Below, one piece after another: positions 15,436 through 24,368 of a stretch of DNA of 64,000 nt (positions are counted from its first letter, which is position 1; each line of letters opens with the position of its first letter). This stretch comes from Pseudoalteromonas luteoviolacea (lineage in GTDB: Bacteria > Pseudomonadota > Gammaproteobacteria > Enterobacterales > Alteromonadaceae). Below the pieces are notes generated by a model that saw only the letters and a list, made by a program, of their open reading frames with translations, was not told the origin of the DNA and did not search any database. A program made the position numbers and the translations under genes. The DNA is taken from assembly GCF_021654285.1 (NCBI RefSeq), contig NZ_JAKFZS010000017.1:62001-126000 (forward strand), in the 5' to 3' direction.

Positions 15436-15443
15436 CCCCCCCC
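15436..15443 (-). promoter_or_regulatory. Eight-G tract at the ribosome-binding position
   Basis: On the minus strand GGGGGGGG lies directly before T-ATG of the 67-residue gene. It is the only purine-rich element available for ribosome binding, and homopolymer tracts of this kind are prone to slippage. Confidence 0.4.
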
Positions 15444-15628
15444 ATAAAACGAGACTCTAATAATTTAATAGTATAATATATGTACAACAAAGAACATAAC
15501 AGGCTTATTCTATTCAACGGTGGTAGTTTATAACACTCCAAAGCGGTTCATATTACATACCTTCATAATTCCATTATTAATTTCGACTGTAAATTAGCAT
15601 ATAACACAGCATTAAATTCCAGTTTGTA

Positions 15629-15666
15629 GCTTTGCTCTCGGCCAACGGCCGTTCCTAGCCCAAAGC
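15629..15666. other. Compact GC-rich hairpin in the spacer upstream of the cassettes
   Basis: GCTTTG pairs with CAAAGC around an inner CGGCC-AAC-GGCCG stem. No gene is convincing in 15444-15821. The element may be part of a degraded recombination site or transposon end. Confidence 0.4.
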
Positions 15667-15747
15667 AGTAATTAGAGCATTCACGTTAGCCCACAATGGG
15701 GCACTTTCGATTTAGAACTGGCAGTGTATCGCGTGTGAAAGATGTCA

Positions 15748-15771
15748 TTTTAGTATGCGCTTATAAAGTAC
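15748..15771 (-). repeat. Right copy of the 23-bp inverted repeat
   Basis: The reverse complement reads GTACTTTATAAGCGCATACT followed by AAA, matching 13927-13950 with one difference. It lies 50 bp inside the outermost visible TnsB-like site. Confidence 0.6.
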
Positions 15772-15821
15772 CCAGTAAGAAGCTTAACCTTGGTGAAAAG
15801 TATTACTCTCACACCGCTTCT

Positions 15822-15908
15822 CTTTATCAATTAACACTTCTCACGAGAATAGAGGAGAAATCATTATCACTTATTGTGTCCAATTATCATTTAATGTGTC
15901 ACCTGACA
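15822..15908 (-). mobile_element. Right end of a Tn7-like transposon with TnsB-like sites
   Basis: Read on the minus strand, the element starts TGTCAGGT. It carries a first site GACACATTAAATGATAATT (15900-15882), a second GACACAATAAGTGATAATG (15880-15862) exactly 20 bp further in, and a third, AGTGTTAATTGATAAAG, at 15838-15822. Tn7-family ends have a terminal TGT and several such repeats, often with an AAxTGATAxT core. The 5 bp next to the end inside comM (TACTC at 15909-15913 on the plus strand) would be the target duplication. The other end is not available to confirm this. Confidence 0.7.
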
Positions 15909-16834
15909 TACTCGGGCAGTTCATCCAAAAATAAAATGCCATTGTGTGCCAGAGAAATCTCTCCAGGTTTAGGCGTAGATGATCCGCCAACTAAAGCGAC
16001 AGCAGAGCAGGTGTGGTGTGGAGAGCGAAAGGGCCGTTGGCGCCAGTGAGATGGGTCAATATTTTTACCAATGAGAGAATAAATCGACGCGGTTTCCAAC
16101 GCCTGATCAATTTGCATAGGCGGCATAATTGTAGGCATACGCTGAGCTAACATAGATTTTCCAGTACCAGGCGGACCCAAGAATAAAACATTGTGTCCAC
16201 CTGCTGCTGCAATTTCTAACACGCGCTTTGCAACCGCTTGGCCTTTGACTTCATTCATATCAATATGGGCACTAAATTGCTCTTCATCAGTACACGCAAT
16301 ATGCTCATCAAAAGGCAGCGCTTGCTGACCACCTAAATCCAGCCATACATCTTTCAAGCTCGTGACAGACTTGCGTGCCCCTCTTGATACCAAGCTGGCC
16401 ATCATTTTATTCGCTTTAGGAATATAACAACAACGCGAAACCCTCGCCGCCGCAATTAAAGCGGGAATAATCGCCGTCACCTCACGGATCTCGCCTGTCA
16501 GTGCAAGCTCACCGTAAAATTCATAACCCTCTGTTTGAGTGTGATTTAGCTGTCCAGACGCCACGATAATACCAATCGCAATGGCCAAGTCATATCTTCC
16601 CCCTTGCTTTGGTAAATCTGCTGGGGCCAAATTAACGGTAATACGTTGCTCAGGAAATAAAAAGTGACAATGGGCTAATGCGCAGCGCACTCGCTCCTTA
16701 GATTCTTTAACGGATGCTTCCGGTAAGCCAACAATATTAAAGGCAGGTAAACCATTGCTTAGATGAACTTCAACCGTGACAAGCGGCGCATCCACTCCCA
16801 CTTGTGCACGTGTATAGATTTTTGCTAATGACAT
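15899..16834 (-). pseudogene. comM: ComM (YifB, Mg-chelatase-like AAA+ helicase), truncated by insertion
   Basis: The start is taken at 16834 (MSLAKIYTRAQVGVDAP), as in the family; the frame also opens four codons earlier. The N-terminal ChlI-type domain and the AAA+ Walker A (GPPGTGKSM) are intact and the Walker B region reads ILFLDELPEY. There the gene meets the transposon end and stops after Val-Arg. About 311 of roughly 500 codons remain, so the C-terminal Mg-chelatase domain is lost. Intact ComM is a hexameric helicase that promotes branch migration during natural transformation. The strain has probably lost that function unless another copy exists. The remaining 3' part should lie at the far side of the element. 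Confidence 0.9.
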
Positions 16835-16917
16835 CCATTGTCTCACATTTGATTGATGGGCAACCTAATTGAAAGTCGATTTACCCCACTGCCATTACAG
16901 TGACACTAAAAGTAAGC

Positions 16918-17532
16918 CTAAGATTTATATTTAAAAACATGTAGCACCAAATTCCATCGAATTGCCGCAAGACGTAACAACAAGATAGTCAGCATAGAGA
17001 CCACCATAGTCACTTCTAGGGAAACACCAAAGTGCGTTAGCTGAGTATAGATAATCCCACCGATAATGCAGGTAATGGCATATAGCTCGCCTTTTAACAG
17101 CATAGGCATCTCATCAGCGAGCACATCTCGGATCACGCCACCAAAGCACCCTGTTAACACACCCATAATAATTACCGTAGTATCCGGCATTGCCAAGCTC
17201 ATTGCTTTTTGCATGCCCATCACAGCAAAAAATGCCAGTCCGAATGCATCCGCAACCAACAGACGCTGTTTTGGTACTACTTTTTGTCGATTCAGCCACC
17301 AAATACATAAAATTACCGCACTAAAAATAGCAATAAAATAGCTACTATCATGGAGCCAAAACACCGGAGTATCTAAAATCACATCCCGCATTGTGCCGCC
17401 ACCAATGCCGGTTACAGTTGCCAGCACAACCACACCAAAACCATCCATATGCTTACGATGTGCCAACAAAGTACCTGAAATGGCAAAGACCATAACACCC
17501 AGTAAATCAAACCAGTGGTATAGTTCAGTCAT
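16918..17532 (-). CDS. UPF0126/TRIC-like membrane protein (YadS/YicG family, glycine transporter-like)
   Basis: This 204-residue integral membrane protein is built of two related three-helix units, each with a conserved glycine motif: GIGGGTMRDVILDTPVFWL in the first half and GCFGGVIRDVLADEMP in the second. This is the UPF0126 signature. Family members form TRIC-type trimeric channels, and the E. coli relatives YadS and YicG have been linked to glycine transport. There is no signal peptide; the first helix starts at residue 7. It lies downstream of the truncated comM on the same strand but 80 bp separate the two. The length is normal for the family. Confidence 0.9.
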   Translation of the reverse strand: MTELYHWFDLLGVMVFAISGTLLAHRKHMDGFGVVVLATVTGIGGGTMRDVILDTPVFWLHDSSYFIAIFSAVILCIWWLNRQKVVPKQRLLVADAFGLAFFAVMGMQKAMSLAMPDTTVIIMGVLTGCFGGVIRDVLADEMPMLLKGELYAITCIIGGIIYTQLTHFGVSLEVTMVVSMLTILLLRLAAIRWNLVLHVFKYKS

Positions 17533-18026
17533 ACGCGCTTATCATCAATAACAGTAAAACCTAAATGGTAACTGACATCATCAATGCGCGCCAAGTATAA
17601 AAACCGCTTCACTCAGTAAAGCCTCCATGCGTATCACTCTTATCTTAGCAATCCATTGCCTTGATCGAACATAAAATGGGTCACCCAATTACGGACAGTT
17701 TGGCCACCCTCCCGTTCCCATACCATTCGCCCTAAAACCTGTACAATCAATTAAAAATAGGGAAGAGTGATACTCTCAGCAAGCGAGTGCTGCGTTTCAG
17801 CTCACGCAGTTACATTAAAAATCACACACTTGGTGATGACCTCACCTCGCTTACTGGCGACAAAATTAGCAGGGGCTTTGGGAATTTTTCTTGCCAAAAA
17901 AACAGTTAACGGATTCAAAAAAATAATAAAATTAATACCTTACGAGAAACATGGATGTATAGATTAGATAAATAAAATAATTAATTTTGCATTTAATTCA
18001 GCTTGTTAAGCTATCGCATTGCAACA
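17533..18026. other. Intergenic region without a supported gene
   Basis: About 500 bp lie between the UPF0126 gene and the M14 peptidase gene. A plus-strand frame (17767-17967) has a weak GGAAGA before a GTG, but the product has no recognisable features. No tRNA or promoter stands out. Confidence 0.4.
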
Positions 18027-18049
18027 GCCGGAGAGCATATTTCTCCGGC
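18027..18049 (-). terminator. Hairpin after the M14 peptidase gene
   Basis: GCCGGAGA and TCTCCGGC flank 7 nt, located 14 bp beyond the stop of the M14 gene. It probably ends the ATP-grasp/peptidase operon. Confidence 0.6.
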
Positions 18050-18062
18050 ATCAATTTGGTTG

Positions 18063-20648
18063 TTATTCCTCTGCGCAAAAATACAAAGTAACGGGCTCTG
18101 AATAGTTTGGAACATCATCATAGCTGAACACCGCATAATATTTACTGAGCTTTGCATTACCAAAATTATCTAATGTATATGCATCTTTGCCGCCGTATAA
18201 TTTGACGCCGTCAAATGGTGATCGCGGCGGATGAAAGCGATTGCGCACCACAAAGCAACCGACAAAATCGTCATCTTCAGGATTCTCCCACATGAGCTTC
18301 ACCACTCCCCCTTCTGTTTGAGCAGAGAGGTTTCGTGGTGCAGACACCGCTTGTTTGCGCCGCGAGATATAGTTAATTTTAAGCTGTGCAGGATGTTGAT
18401 CCTGACATGCGGTCCAATTAACCAAAGCATTGGTCGCTTGTGATTCGGAGGTTGCACGAATAATAAAGTAAAAAGGCGTATGAGCCTGATGCAAACGCTC
18501 TAGCGCCTGTAAACTATAGCTATCAAATATAAAGTGATGCTCTGCACGTTCACGCAACTGTTCATTACTCACTTCATAGCCAATGTACTCTATTTTTTGC
18601 CGCTGCTTAACCGCCTGAAAATCGACATCTTGTAGCTCCACCAGTTCAATGGTAAAGCGAACATCCTTGGCACTGGCAATACTGTTACAGCTACGCAGTG
18701 TCAAACACGCTTGTGTAAACACGGTTTTTTCGACAGGCAAATCGGCATTTAAAGCAAACGCCATTTGCCCATAAACAATTTCTCCTTGCTCATCAAAACC
18801 AGAGGCAAGCCTATCGGCAACAACTGCGTCTCTATAAATGGTATTACAGCGAGTGGGTGCCAAAGTGAGCGGCTGCTCAGGGACCTGATATACCAACTCC
18901 AAGTTGGGACGATAATGTAAGCCGCTGCCAAAAGGACCGTAGCCAATGTCAAATTGCATCACTTGAGAGTCATTGCCGATGGGCAATGTTTTAGGGCCTT
19001 GCAAGCGTAGCAGCAAACTCTTCTGTGCAATTAACGAGTTTAATAAAGTGCGCTCTACTCCATTGAGCTGCCACTTCATCCAGATCCCTTGCGTCATCTT
19101 ATCTGACTCAAAGGTTTGGCCTAACGTGTGCAGCGGCTTGGCTTCACTGACAGCTTGATAATCATAGATGTCTGCAATCTCATTTGGGTCAATAATGGCC
19201 ACTGACCACTCGCCATATTGCTCAATTTTCGCGGCAACTCGGTTCATTGGATAAAGCGAAAACTCAGCGCGTTCAATATCAGCGCCAACGGGGAGACTGC
19301 TTAAATCAAACTGTACTACGCCAAGACTCACTCCTCGTTTCTTATCAACCCCAATAAACATTGAGTTATAGCCAAAGTGCTCTTTATTTTTAGACAAATA
19401 ATGTTCGCTCAAATACCCGACATACTCTTTTGCGGGAAATAGCGTTCGTGCACTTTGATGTCGCGCTAAATGCGTTTTTAGCCTAAGCTCTGGGCTAAAT
19501 GGTGATTTAATTTTGGTGACTTTATCCACTGCGCGAATATTATAAAAATAGCTTTGCCCACTGCGCAGCTGTGAGTCTCTAAACGATAAAGACTTGGTAA
19601 TGGCGATTAGGCTTTCTTCACCACAGGGACTTTTATTACTTTCGCTGCGATATAACTCAAAATAAATATCGTCTCTATTTTCATATTGCCACTCAAGCTC
19701 AACCCCCTCGTGATCAACCGCCTTAATCGTAAAATCAGCAACACGGTCAGGGGCAAGGGGGGAGTAATTTATCGCTTCACTCAACGCGTGCACAATCGCC
19801 GGAATATTTTCCGCAACGCTTTCTGACATATTCTTCATATAATCGGGAATATTCCTCGTCCCCACCTCAACCACAGTGGCAATGATCCCCTTACGGTAAT
19901 AATACTCGCGACCACTGCCATGAATTAACTGAGCTGGCGGCTTACCGCGATGGATCCCATATTGTCTGCCCGTGACTTTTTTGATCTCATGATTCATGTT
20001 GGCACACAAAATATTAAGATCGGCTCCTTCGATTTCTACTTCATGGTTAAATTTATGCGCAGGGAAAAACACATTCCCCTGTGAGTGATAATCTAGTGCG
20101 ATGCGAATATTGTCATGCTGTTCAACAAAATCTCGGATCGCACAGGTTTCAGGCTCTGAAAAAGCATGCGGGCCGCCATAGGTATTTGAGCCGGTGTTTT
20201 GATTACGCATAAATTTGGCATCAAAATTACGATTCAAGTCGACACCATAAGTGCCATCGCCATTATTGCGACGATTCTTTCGCCAAAATGAAAAATGATT
20301 TCGCGAATATTCAAAGCCATCTGGATTTAAGCAAGGCACCATATACAAGGTATTGCGGGTTAGCGCTGTTTGCAATTTTGGGTTAAAGCGATAGTTTTCA
20401 GTAATATAGTGAATAAATTTAAGTGCCAATTCATTTCCTATCCACTCTCTGGCATGAATAGAGCCGGTATACAACAACGCAGGCTTATCATCCGCATAGG
20501 TCACATCTAAAGACACCGTTACCAACATGATCGGTCGTCCCTCCCATGTTTTGCCAATGCTTTGAAGGCGAATTAAATGTGGGTGTTCACTCATTGCATT
20601 TTGCAAGGCGTCGATGGTGTCTTGATAGGAGGCATATTGAATTTTCAT
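18063..20648 (-). CDS. M14 family zinc carboxypeptidase with C-terminal beta-rich domains, cytoplasmic
   Basis: The first 300 residues of this 861-residue protein form an M14 peptidase. The zinc ligands are in GSIHAREWIGNE (HxxE) and the later DYHSQGN His; the substrate-binding NRNF motif is in VDLNRNFD; the catalytic Glu is in VVEVGTRN. A fibronectin-III-like domain follows (about 310-400), then long strand-rich regions and a second Fn3-like domain near the C-terminus (APRNLSAQTEGGVVKLMWEN). Unlike most M14 enzymes it has no signal peptide, so it should act in the cytoplasm. It is the last gene of a run after two RimK-like ligases, suggesting it trims the peptide-like product or its precursor. 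Confidence 0.88.
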   Translation of the reverse strand: MKIQYASYQDTIDALQNAMSEHPHLIRLQSIGKTWEGRPIMLVTVSLDVTYADDKPALLYTGSIHAREWIGNELALKFIHYITENYRFNPKLQTALTRNTLYMVPCLNPDGFEYSRNHFSFWRKNRRNNGDGTYGVDLNRNFDAKFMRNQNTGSNTYGGPHAFSEPETCAIRDFVEQHDNIRIALDYHSQGNVFFPAHKFNHEVEIEGADLNILCANMNHEIKKVTGRQYGIHRGKPPAQLIHGSGREYYYRKGIIATVVEVGTRNIPDYMKNMSESVAENIPAIVHALSEAINYSPLAPDRVADFTIKAVDHEGVELEWQYENRDDIYFELYRSESNKSPCGEESLIAITKSLSFRDSQLRSGQSYFYNIRAVDKVTKIKSPFSPELRLKTHLARHQSARTLFPAKEYVGYLSEHYLSKNKEHFGYNSMFIGVDKKRGVSLGVVQFDLSSLPVGADIERAEFSLYPMNRVAAKIEQYGEWSVAIIDPNEIADIYDYQAVSEAKPLHTLGQTFESDKMTQGIWMKWQLNGVERTLLNSLIAQKSLLLRLQGPKTLPIGNDSQVMQFDIGYGPFGSGLHYRPNLELVYQVPEQPLTLAPTRCNTIYRDAVVADRLASGFDEQGEIVYGQMAFALNADLPVEKTVFTQACLTLRSCNSIASAKDVRFTIELVELQDVDFQAVKQRQKIEYIGYEVSNEQLRERAEHHFIFDSYSLQALERLHQAHTPFYFIIRATSESQATNALVNWTACQDQHPAQLKINYISRRKQAVSAPRNLSAQTEGGVVKLMWENPEDDDFVGCFVVRNRFHPPRSPFDGVKLYGGKDAYTLDNFGNAKLSKYYAVFSYDDVPNYSEPVTLYFCAEE

Positions 20649-20722
20649 AGCACAGATTTACTCTTAGGGCGGAAAAAGACGGCGGCAATGCCCCCGTCAC
20701 TAGAAAGATCTCTTTGGTTCAA

Positions 20723-22102
20723 TTAGATTTGGCCTGCATGGTTTTGCCAATGCTCGACTATCTTCTCTAATTTTTTATCTTTGAGGTTTTTCACCACGCA
20801 CAGCTTTTGAGGGTCGGTATTGAGCGCTTCAACGACACCATGTGCACCAAAAGTCGTCATAATGTCATCAACCATCTTTTCACCTACACCACGCACCTGA
20901 CTCAACAGTGCCCTCACTTGGACTTCATCAAACTGGGGCGCGTCATAGTTATTGAGGTCTTCGGCTAACTCATCACTGGCAGGTATTGGTTGCATGGCTT
21001 TGGCGGCAACAGTGTGAGCGCCAAGCACAAAGTTATCTTGCAGATTCCAAATTTCACTTGGCCACTCTTCTCCAAGCTTGAAATTTGTATCTAAAATAGG
21101 AAAATTTTGCTCATCAAGTTGCTGGAACACCTCACCACAGTCTTGGCTTGGCGTGTACTGAGAAAAACCGATATGACGCATGGTACGCAGTAGACGAGAA
21201 TCTATTTTGCCGAGTTCTTCCCAATTGTATAGCGGGATGTTCGGCTTTCTGAAATAACCACTAGAGAGCAGCCACATCAAGTATTGACCGATCCAATCTC
21301 GGATATAAGGAAATGCTGCAAAGGCCGTTGCACATTCTAAAATGCGCAATTTGCCATCTTTACCCAATGCAATATCACATGCCCAATATTCCGCATTGGC
21401 CGCTTTAGAGGCGGCCGTTGCCAGCTTCAATACTGATTTGGGCACAGCTTGATAGTCCATACTCCCGCCTTGGCTCGTGTTCGTTAACCATTCACCTTCG
21501 GGAGGCCTGCGCCAAAACGCACATACCGGTTTATGGCCAATCAGCATCACGCGAATATCCGCCTCCATTGGCACAAAGTCTTGAATGTAGAGTGGGTAAT
21601 ACTTTTTCTCACTCAGCAGAGCCTGTGCCTCCTCTGCACTATCTACTTTATGGACAAAATACCCGCCATAATTCGAAGGGCCATATGAGCGCTTAATAAT
21701 TTTAGGATACTGTGCATTTGCCAAATATTGCTGTGCCCTTTCAGGAATGTAGAATATTTCTGTATGCGGCGCAGGCAGCTTATATTTACGGCAAAAGTGG
21801 GTGACGTTTTCTTTAGATTTATTCGAAAACTGGCTGTCCAGTGAAGGTAAAAACCTAACCTCAGGTAAAGCGCGCGCGATCTCTCTGAATGTTTCATAGG
21901 CCGTTGCCGGAATATTACCGATCAATACCTCTATTTTTTTACGCTTCACTTCAGCAATAAAACGTGCTTTATCGTTACCCCAATGATAAACCACGGTTTC
22001 AATTTTATCGGGCCAGCCTTTAAAATTAGACTTATCAAAAAAGCGCAGTACATAGTCCAAATAGAGCAAGCCAATTTTGGGTAATTGTGTTTTGTTTTGC
22101 AT
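20723..22102 (-). CDS. RimK-like ATP-grasp ligase with C-terminal helix-hairpin-helix domain
   Basis: The start is taken at 22102 (MQNKTQLPKIGLLYLDY), 4 nt after the upstream stop, with AGGTGG about 12 nt before; a longer frame overlaps the upstream gene. The ATP-grasp fold spans about residues 100-290, with KIIKRSYGPSNYGGYFVH (ATP-binding loop), YIQDFVPMEADIRVMLIG and the metal-binding ILECATAFAAFP, where the usual Glu-x-Asn is altered to Glu-Cys-Ala. The last 60 residues (VRGVGEKMVDDIMTTFGAHG) look like a helix-hairpin-helix module, normally a DNA-backbone binder and unusual on an ATP-grasp enzyme. It likely forms amide bonds on a carboxylate substrate with the neighbouring ligase. Confidence 0.8.
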   Translation of the reverse strand: MQNKTQLPKIGLLYLDYVLRFFDKSNFKGWPDKIETVVYHWGNDKARFIAEVKRKKIEVLIGNIPATAYETFREIARALPEVRFLPSLDSQFSNKSKENVTHFCRKYKLPAPHTEIFYIPERAQQYLANAQYPKIIKRSYGPSNYGGYFVHKVDSAEEAQALLSEKKYYPLYIQDFVPMEADIRVMLIGHKPVCAFWRRPPEGEWLTNTSQGGSMDYQAVPKSVLKLATAASKAANAEYWACDIALGKDGKLRILECATAFAAFPYIRDWIGQYLMWLLSSGYFRKPNIPLYNWEELGKIDSRLLRTMRHIGFSQYTPSQDCGEVFQQLDEQNFPILDTNFKLGEEWPSEIWNLQDNFVLGAHTVAAKAMQPIPASDELAEDLNNYDAPQFDEVQVRALLSQVRGVGEKMVDDIMTTFGAHGVVEALNTDPQKLCVVKNLKDKKLEKIVEHWQNHAGQI

Positions 22103-22106
22103 GAGA

Positions 22107-23054
22107 TTAGGCCACCTTGGCAGATTGAAATGAAGTTTTATTGACCACAGTTTTTTCAATCAAACCCACCATAGCTTGGATTTTAGCTTGATTAAATGTC
22201 AGTCCTAGTTGCTCTTGCTCTGGGGTGGCAAAAGCAGGAATTGTATTGACCTCTAACACCACGTACTGTTCTTTTTCTCGGTCATAAATGAGATCAACCC
22301 CCGCTATCTCAAGCCCCAACGCTTTAGTTGCCTTTATTGCGAGCTCCACCACCTCATCATTGGCTTCACGCACAAATACACTGCCGCCACTGGTGACATT
22401 GGTTTTCCAATCATCTTTTGGGGCTTTTCTGCCATAACAACCGACAAACTGACCATCAACAATATCGACGCGATAATCTGTATTGTCGTAATTAATGAAG
22501 CGCTCTACATAGAAGTAGCGTAAATCTGTACGACTCAAAAATGGCATGATCATATCCAGTGCTTGCTCACCTTCAATTTTTACAATGCCGACACCACCCC
22601 AGCCATCAGTGGGTTTATATACGAGCTTACCGCCAAAATCTTGTAACGCAGCACGTAAACCGTCCATGTCATTTTTGTGGCATAAGCGGTAATCAGGCGT
22701 ACATATCCCATGACTATTGAGCAAGTGCGAGGTGCGAAACTTATCTTCAGCCAGTGCAAAAGCGCGATAGTTATTCAACGTTGGAATGGTTTCGTTGAGC
22801 GTTTCGTATAAATAAAGTTGATATTGTGTTTGCTGGCCCGCGTTGTAACTTAAAAAAGCATCTAACTGCTCCATTGCCACACCGTTACACTCAATCCCAC
22901 CGTCTCGCGCTCTGGCATCACGCAGATTTAGACCTGTACTCGCTAAGATCCCACGCTCGGCTAATGCGTGAACCAACTGTTGTTCAATTTCTTTTCCCCC
23001 GCCATTTTCGTACATCCAAATCCCGACATGCGGCGCCCGCGATACGGCTGTCAT
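22107..23054 (-). CDS. RimK-like ATP-grasp ligase
   Basis: This 315-residue protein is a complete ATP-grasp enzyme of the RimK type. A pre-ATP-grasp domain runs to about residue 105; the ATP-binding loop is KLVYKPTDGWGGVGIVKIEG; RVDIVDGQFVGCYGRKAP and the metal-binding VVLEVNTIPAFATPEQE close the site with the expected Glu-x-Asn. It ligates an amine to an acyl-phosphate made from a carboxylate at the cost of ATP; the substrates are unknown. It is first in a minus-strand run with the second ATP-grasp and the M14 peptidase. It diverges from an M20 peptidase gene across a 180-bp promoter region. Confidence 0.88.
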   Translation of the reverse strand: MTAVSRAPHVGIWMYENGGGKEIEQQLVHALAERGILASTGLNLRDARARDGGIECNGVAMEQLDAFLSYNAGQQTQYQLYLYETLNETIPTLNNYRAFALAEDKFRTSHLLNSHGICTPDYRLCHKNDMDGLRAALQDFGGKLVYKPTDGWGGVGIVKIEGEQALDMIMPFLSRTDLRYFYVERFINYDNTDYRVDIVDGQFVGCYGRKAPKDDWKTNVTSGGSVFVREANDEVVELAIKATKALGLEIAGVDLIYDREKEQYVVLEVNTIPAFATPEQEQLGLTFNQAKIQAMVGLIEKTVVNKTSFQSAKVA

Positions 23055-23233
23055 AAAGTATCTCCTTGGTTTAAAAATAGGTGCATAAACAGAGCCTTGC
23101 CTTACTAGTTAAGACCATCTGTATGACAAATTTTTGATCCTTTTACTGAACTGAAAACTGTTCATAAAAGCTTCACCGAACTGCAACCGAAAAACGCCAC
23201 GATGAGCCAAACCTTCACAGGGAGAAGATTAGG

Positions 23234-24361
23234 ATGAATCTGGACTATGCAGAATTAGCAGACTTAATACGCTGCAACTCGCACAGTAAAAATAAAGTTG
23301 GTGTGGATAACCACGGTGAGCAAATGATTGCGCTGATAGAACCTCTGGGCTTTTCACTCACTCGCTACCAACGAGAACACATTGGCGATCACTTACTGTT
23401 TCGCTCACCTCGAGGCGCAGGTAAACGCATATTATTACTCGGCCATCTCGATACGGTTTTCCCCAAAAACACCTTCACCGAGTTTTCAGAAGACGAATAT
23501 TACGTCTATGGCCCAGGTGTCTGTGACATGAAAGGAGGAAATTGGGTTGCACTGAACGCACTAAGGCGCCTTAAACAGCAATATGGGCAACTCGCAAATA
23601 TAGATTGGCTACTGGTGAGCGATGAAGAGATTGGCAGCGATGATAGCCAATCATTAACCACAAAAATTGCCAAGCAATATGATGCGTGCTTCGTCTTTGA
23701 AGCTGCTGGGAAAGAACATGAACTCGTTGTCGCACGAAAAGGCATCGCGACCTACCATATCACCGTGACAGGTAAACCGGCCCATGCCGGTAATCACTAT
23801 AGAGATGGTATTGACGCCAACTTTGCCATGGCCAACATGTTATTAGAGATGAGCTCACTCACGGACCTTAAAGCAGGTAGCACTGTGAACGTAGGCAAGG
23901 TACAAGGCGGCATAGGTGCCAATACCATATCGGGCAAAGCGACAATGCAAGTTGAAGCACGTTTTACCAATCATGCCGAACAACAAAGACTGCTAGAAGG
24001 CATTGAAAACATTTGTATGGCCATAGAGATCACTGGCGTAGAAGTGGAGATACAAGGCGGCTTGCAACGCGGCGTGATGGCACCGACACAGGCGCAACAA
24101 GCGCTACTTGAGGAAATTAACGACATTTTAGGAGAAGCTCAACCTATCGAGCATCGTGGCGGCGTCTCTGATGCTAATACGGCCTCAGCCACAGGCACGC
24201 CAACATTAGATGGCTTTGGCCCCTACGGAGATGGCGACCATACGCGTAACGAACGCGCGCTCAAATCCAGTTTTGAGCTACGCATCGAGCAGGTAACCGC
24301 CATATTATCTGAGCTATGCTACAGAGCAAGCATCGCGGCACCCGCCGCACATCAAGCGTAA
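23234..24361 (+). CDS. M20 family metallopeptidase (CPG2/ArgE-like)
   Basis: This 375-residue protein shows the M20 metal-binding layout: GHLDTVFP (first His and Asp), GPGVCDMKGGN (bridging Asp), SDEEIGSDDS (catalytic and metal Glu pair), FEAAG, and a C-terminal GPYGDGDHTRNE giving the last His. The central dimerisation domain starts near VARKGIATYHITVTGKPAHAG. Relatives remove C-terminal glutamate or deacylate amino acids. AGGGAGAAG lies upstream of the ATG. It has no signal peptide. It is divergent from the two ATP-grasp genes, so it probably hydrolyses the amide bonds those ligases make, or recycles the product. It converges with mutM, 7 bp away. Confidence 0.88.
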   Translation: MNLDYAELADLIRCNSHSKNKVGVDNHGEQMIALIEPLGFSLTRYQREHIGDHLLFRSPRGAGKRILLLGHLDTVFPKNTFTEFSEDEYYVYGPGVCDMKGGNWVALNALRRLKQQYGQLANIDWLLVSDEEIGSDDSQSLTTKIAKQYDACFVFEAAGKEHELVVARKGIATYHITVTGKPAHAGNHYRDGIDANFAMANMLLEMSSLTDLKAGSTVNVGKVQGGIGANTISGKATMQVEARFTNHAEQQRLLEGIENICMAIEITGVEVEIQGGLQRGVMAPTQAQQALLEEINDILGEAQPIEHRGGVSDANTASATGTPTLDGFGPYGDGDHTRNERALKSSFELRIEQVTAILSELCYRASIAAPAAHQA

Positions 24362-24368
24362 CCTAATG

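Larger units (their letters stand above)
1..15908. mobile_element. Cargo and right end of a Tn7-like element inserted in comM (left end outside window)
   Basis: The comM reading frame on the minus strand is interrupted at 15908/15909. The interrupting DNA starts (minus strand) with TGTCAGGTGACA and carries spaced repeats of the TnsB-site type. Everything to the left is accessory in character: small unknown genes, attC sites, decayed gene pieces, long spacers and AT-rich DNA. comM is a known target of heteromeric-transposase elements, such as Tn6022/AbaR islands in Acinetobacter. The left end, the transposase genes and the 3' half of comM are not in the window, so the extent and the assignment of all this DNA to one element are inference. 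Confidence 0.6.

Noticed and set aside
15696..16049. 117-codon plus-strand frame at the transposon/comM junction
   Set aside because: It spans the junction antisense to comM and has no ribosome site.
17767..17967. 66-codon plus-strand frame as a possible RiPP precursor for the ATP-grasp cluster
   Set aside because: Weak GTG start, no leader or core pattern, and it lies beyond the 3' end of the cluster on the other strand.
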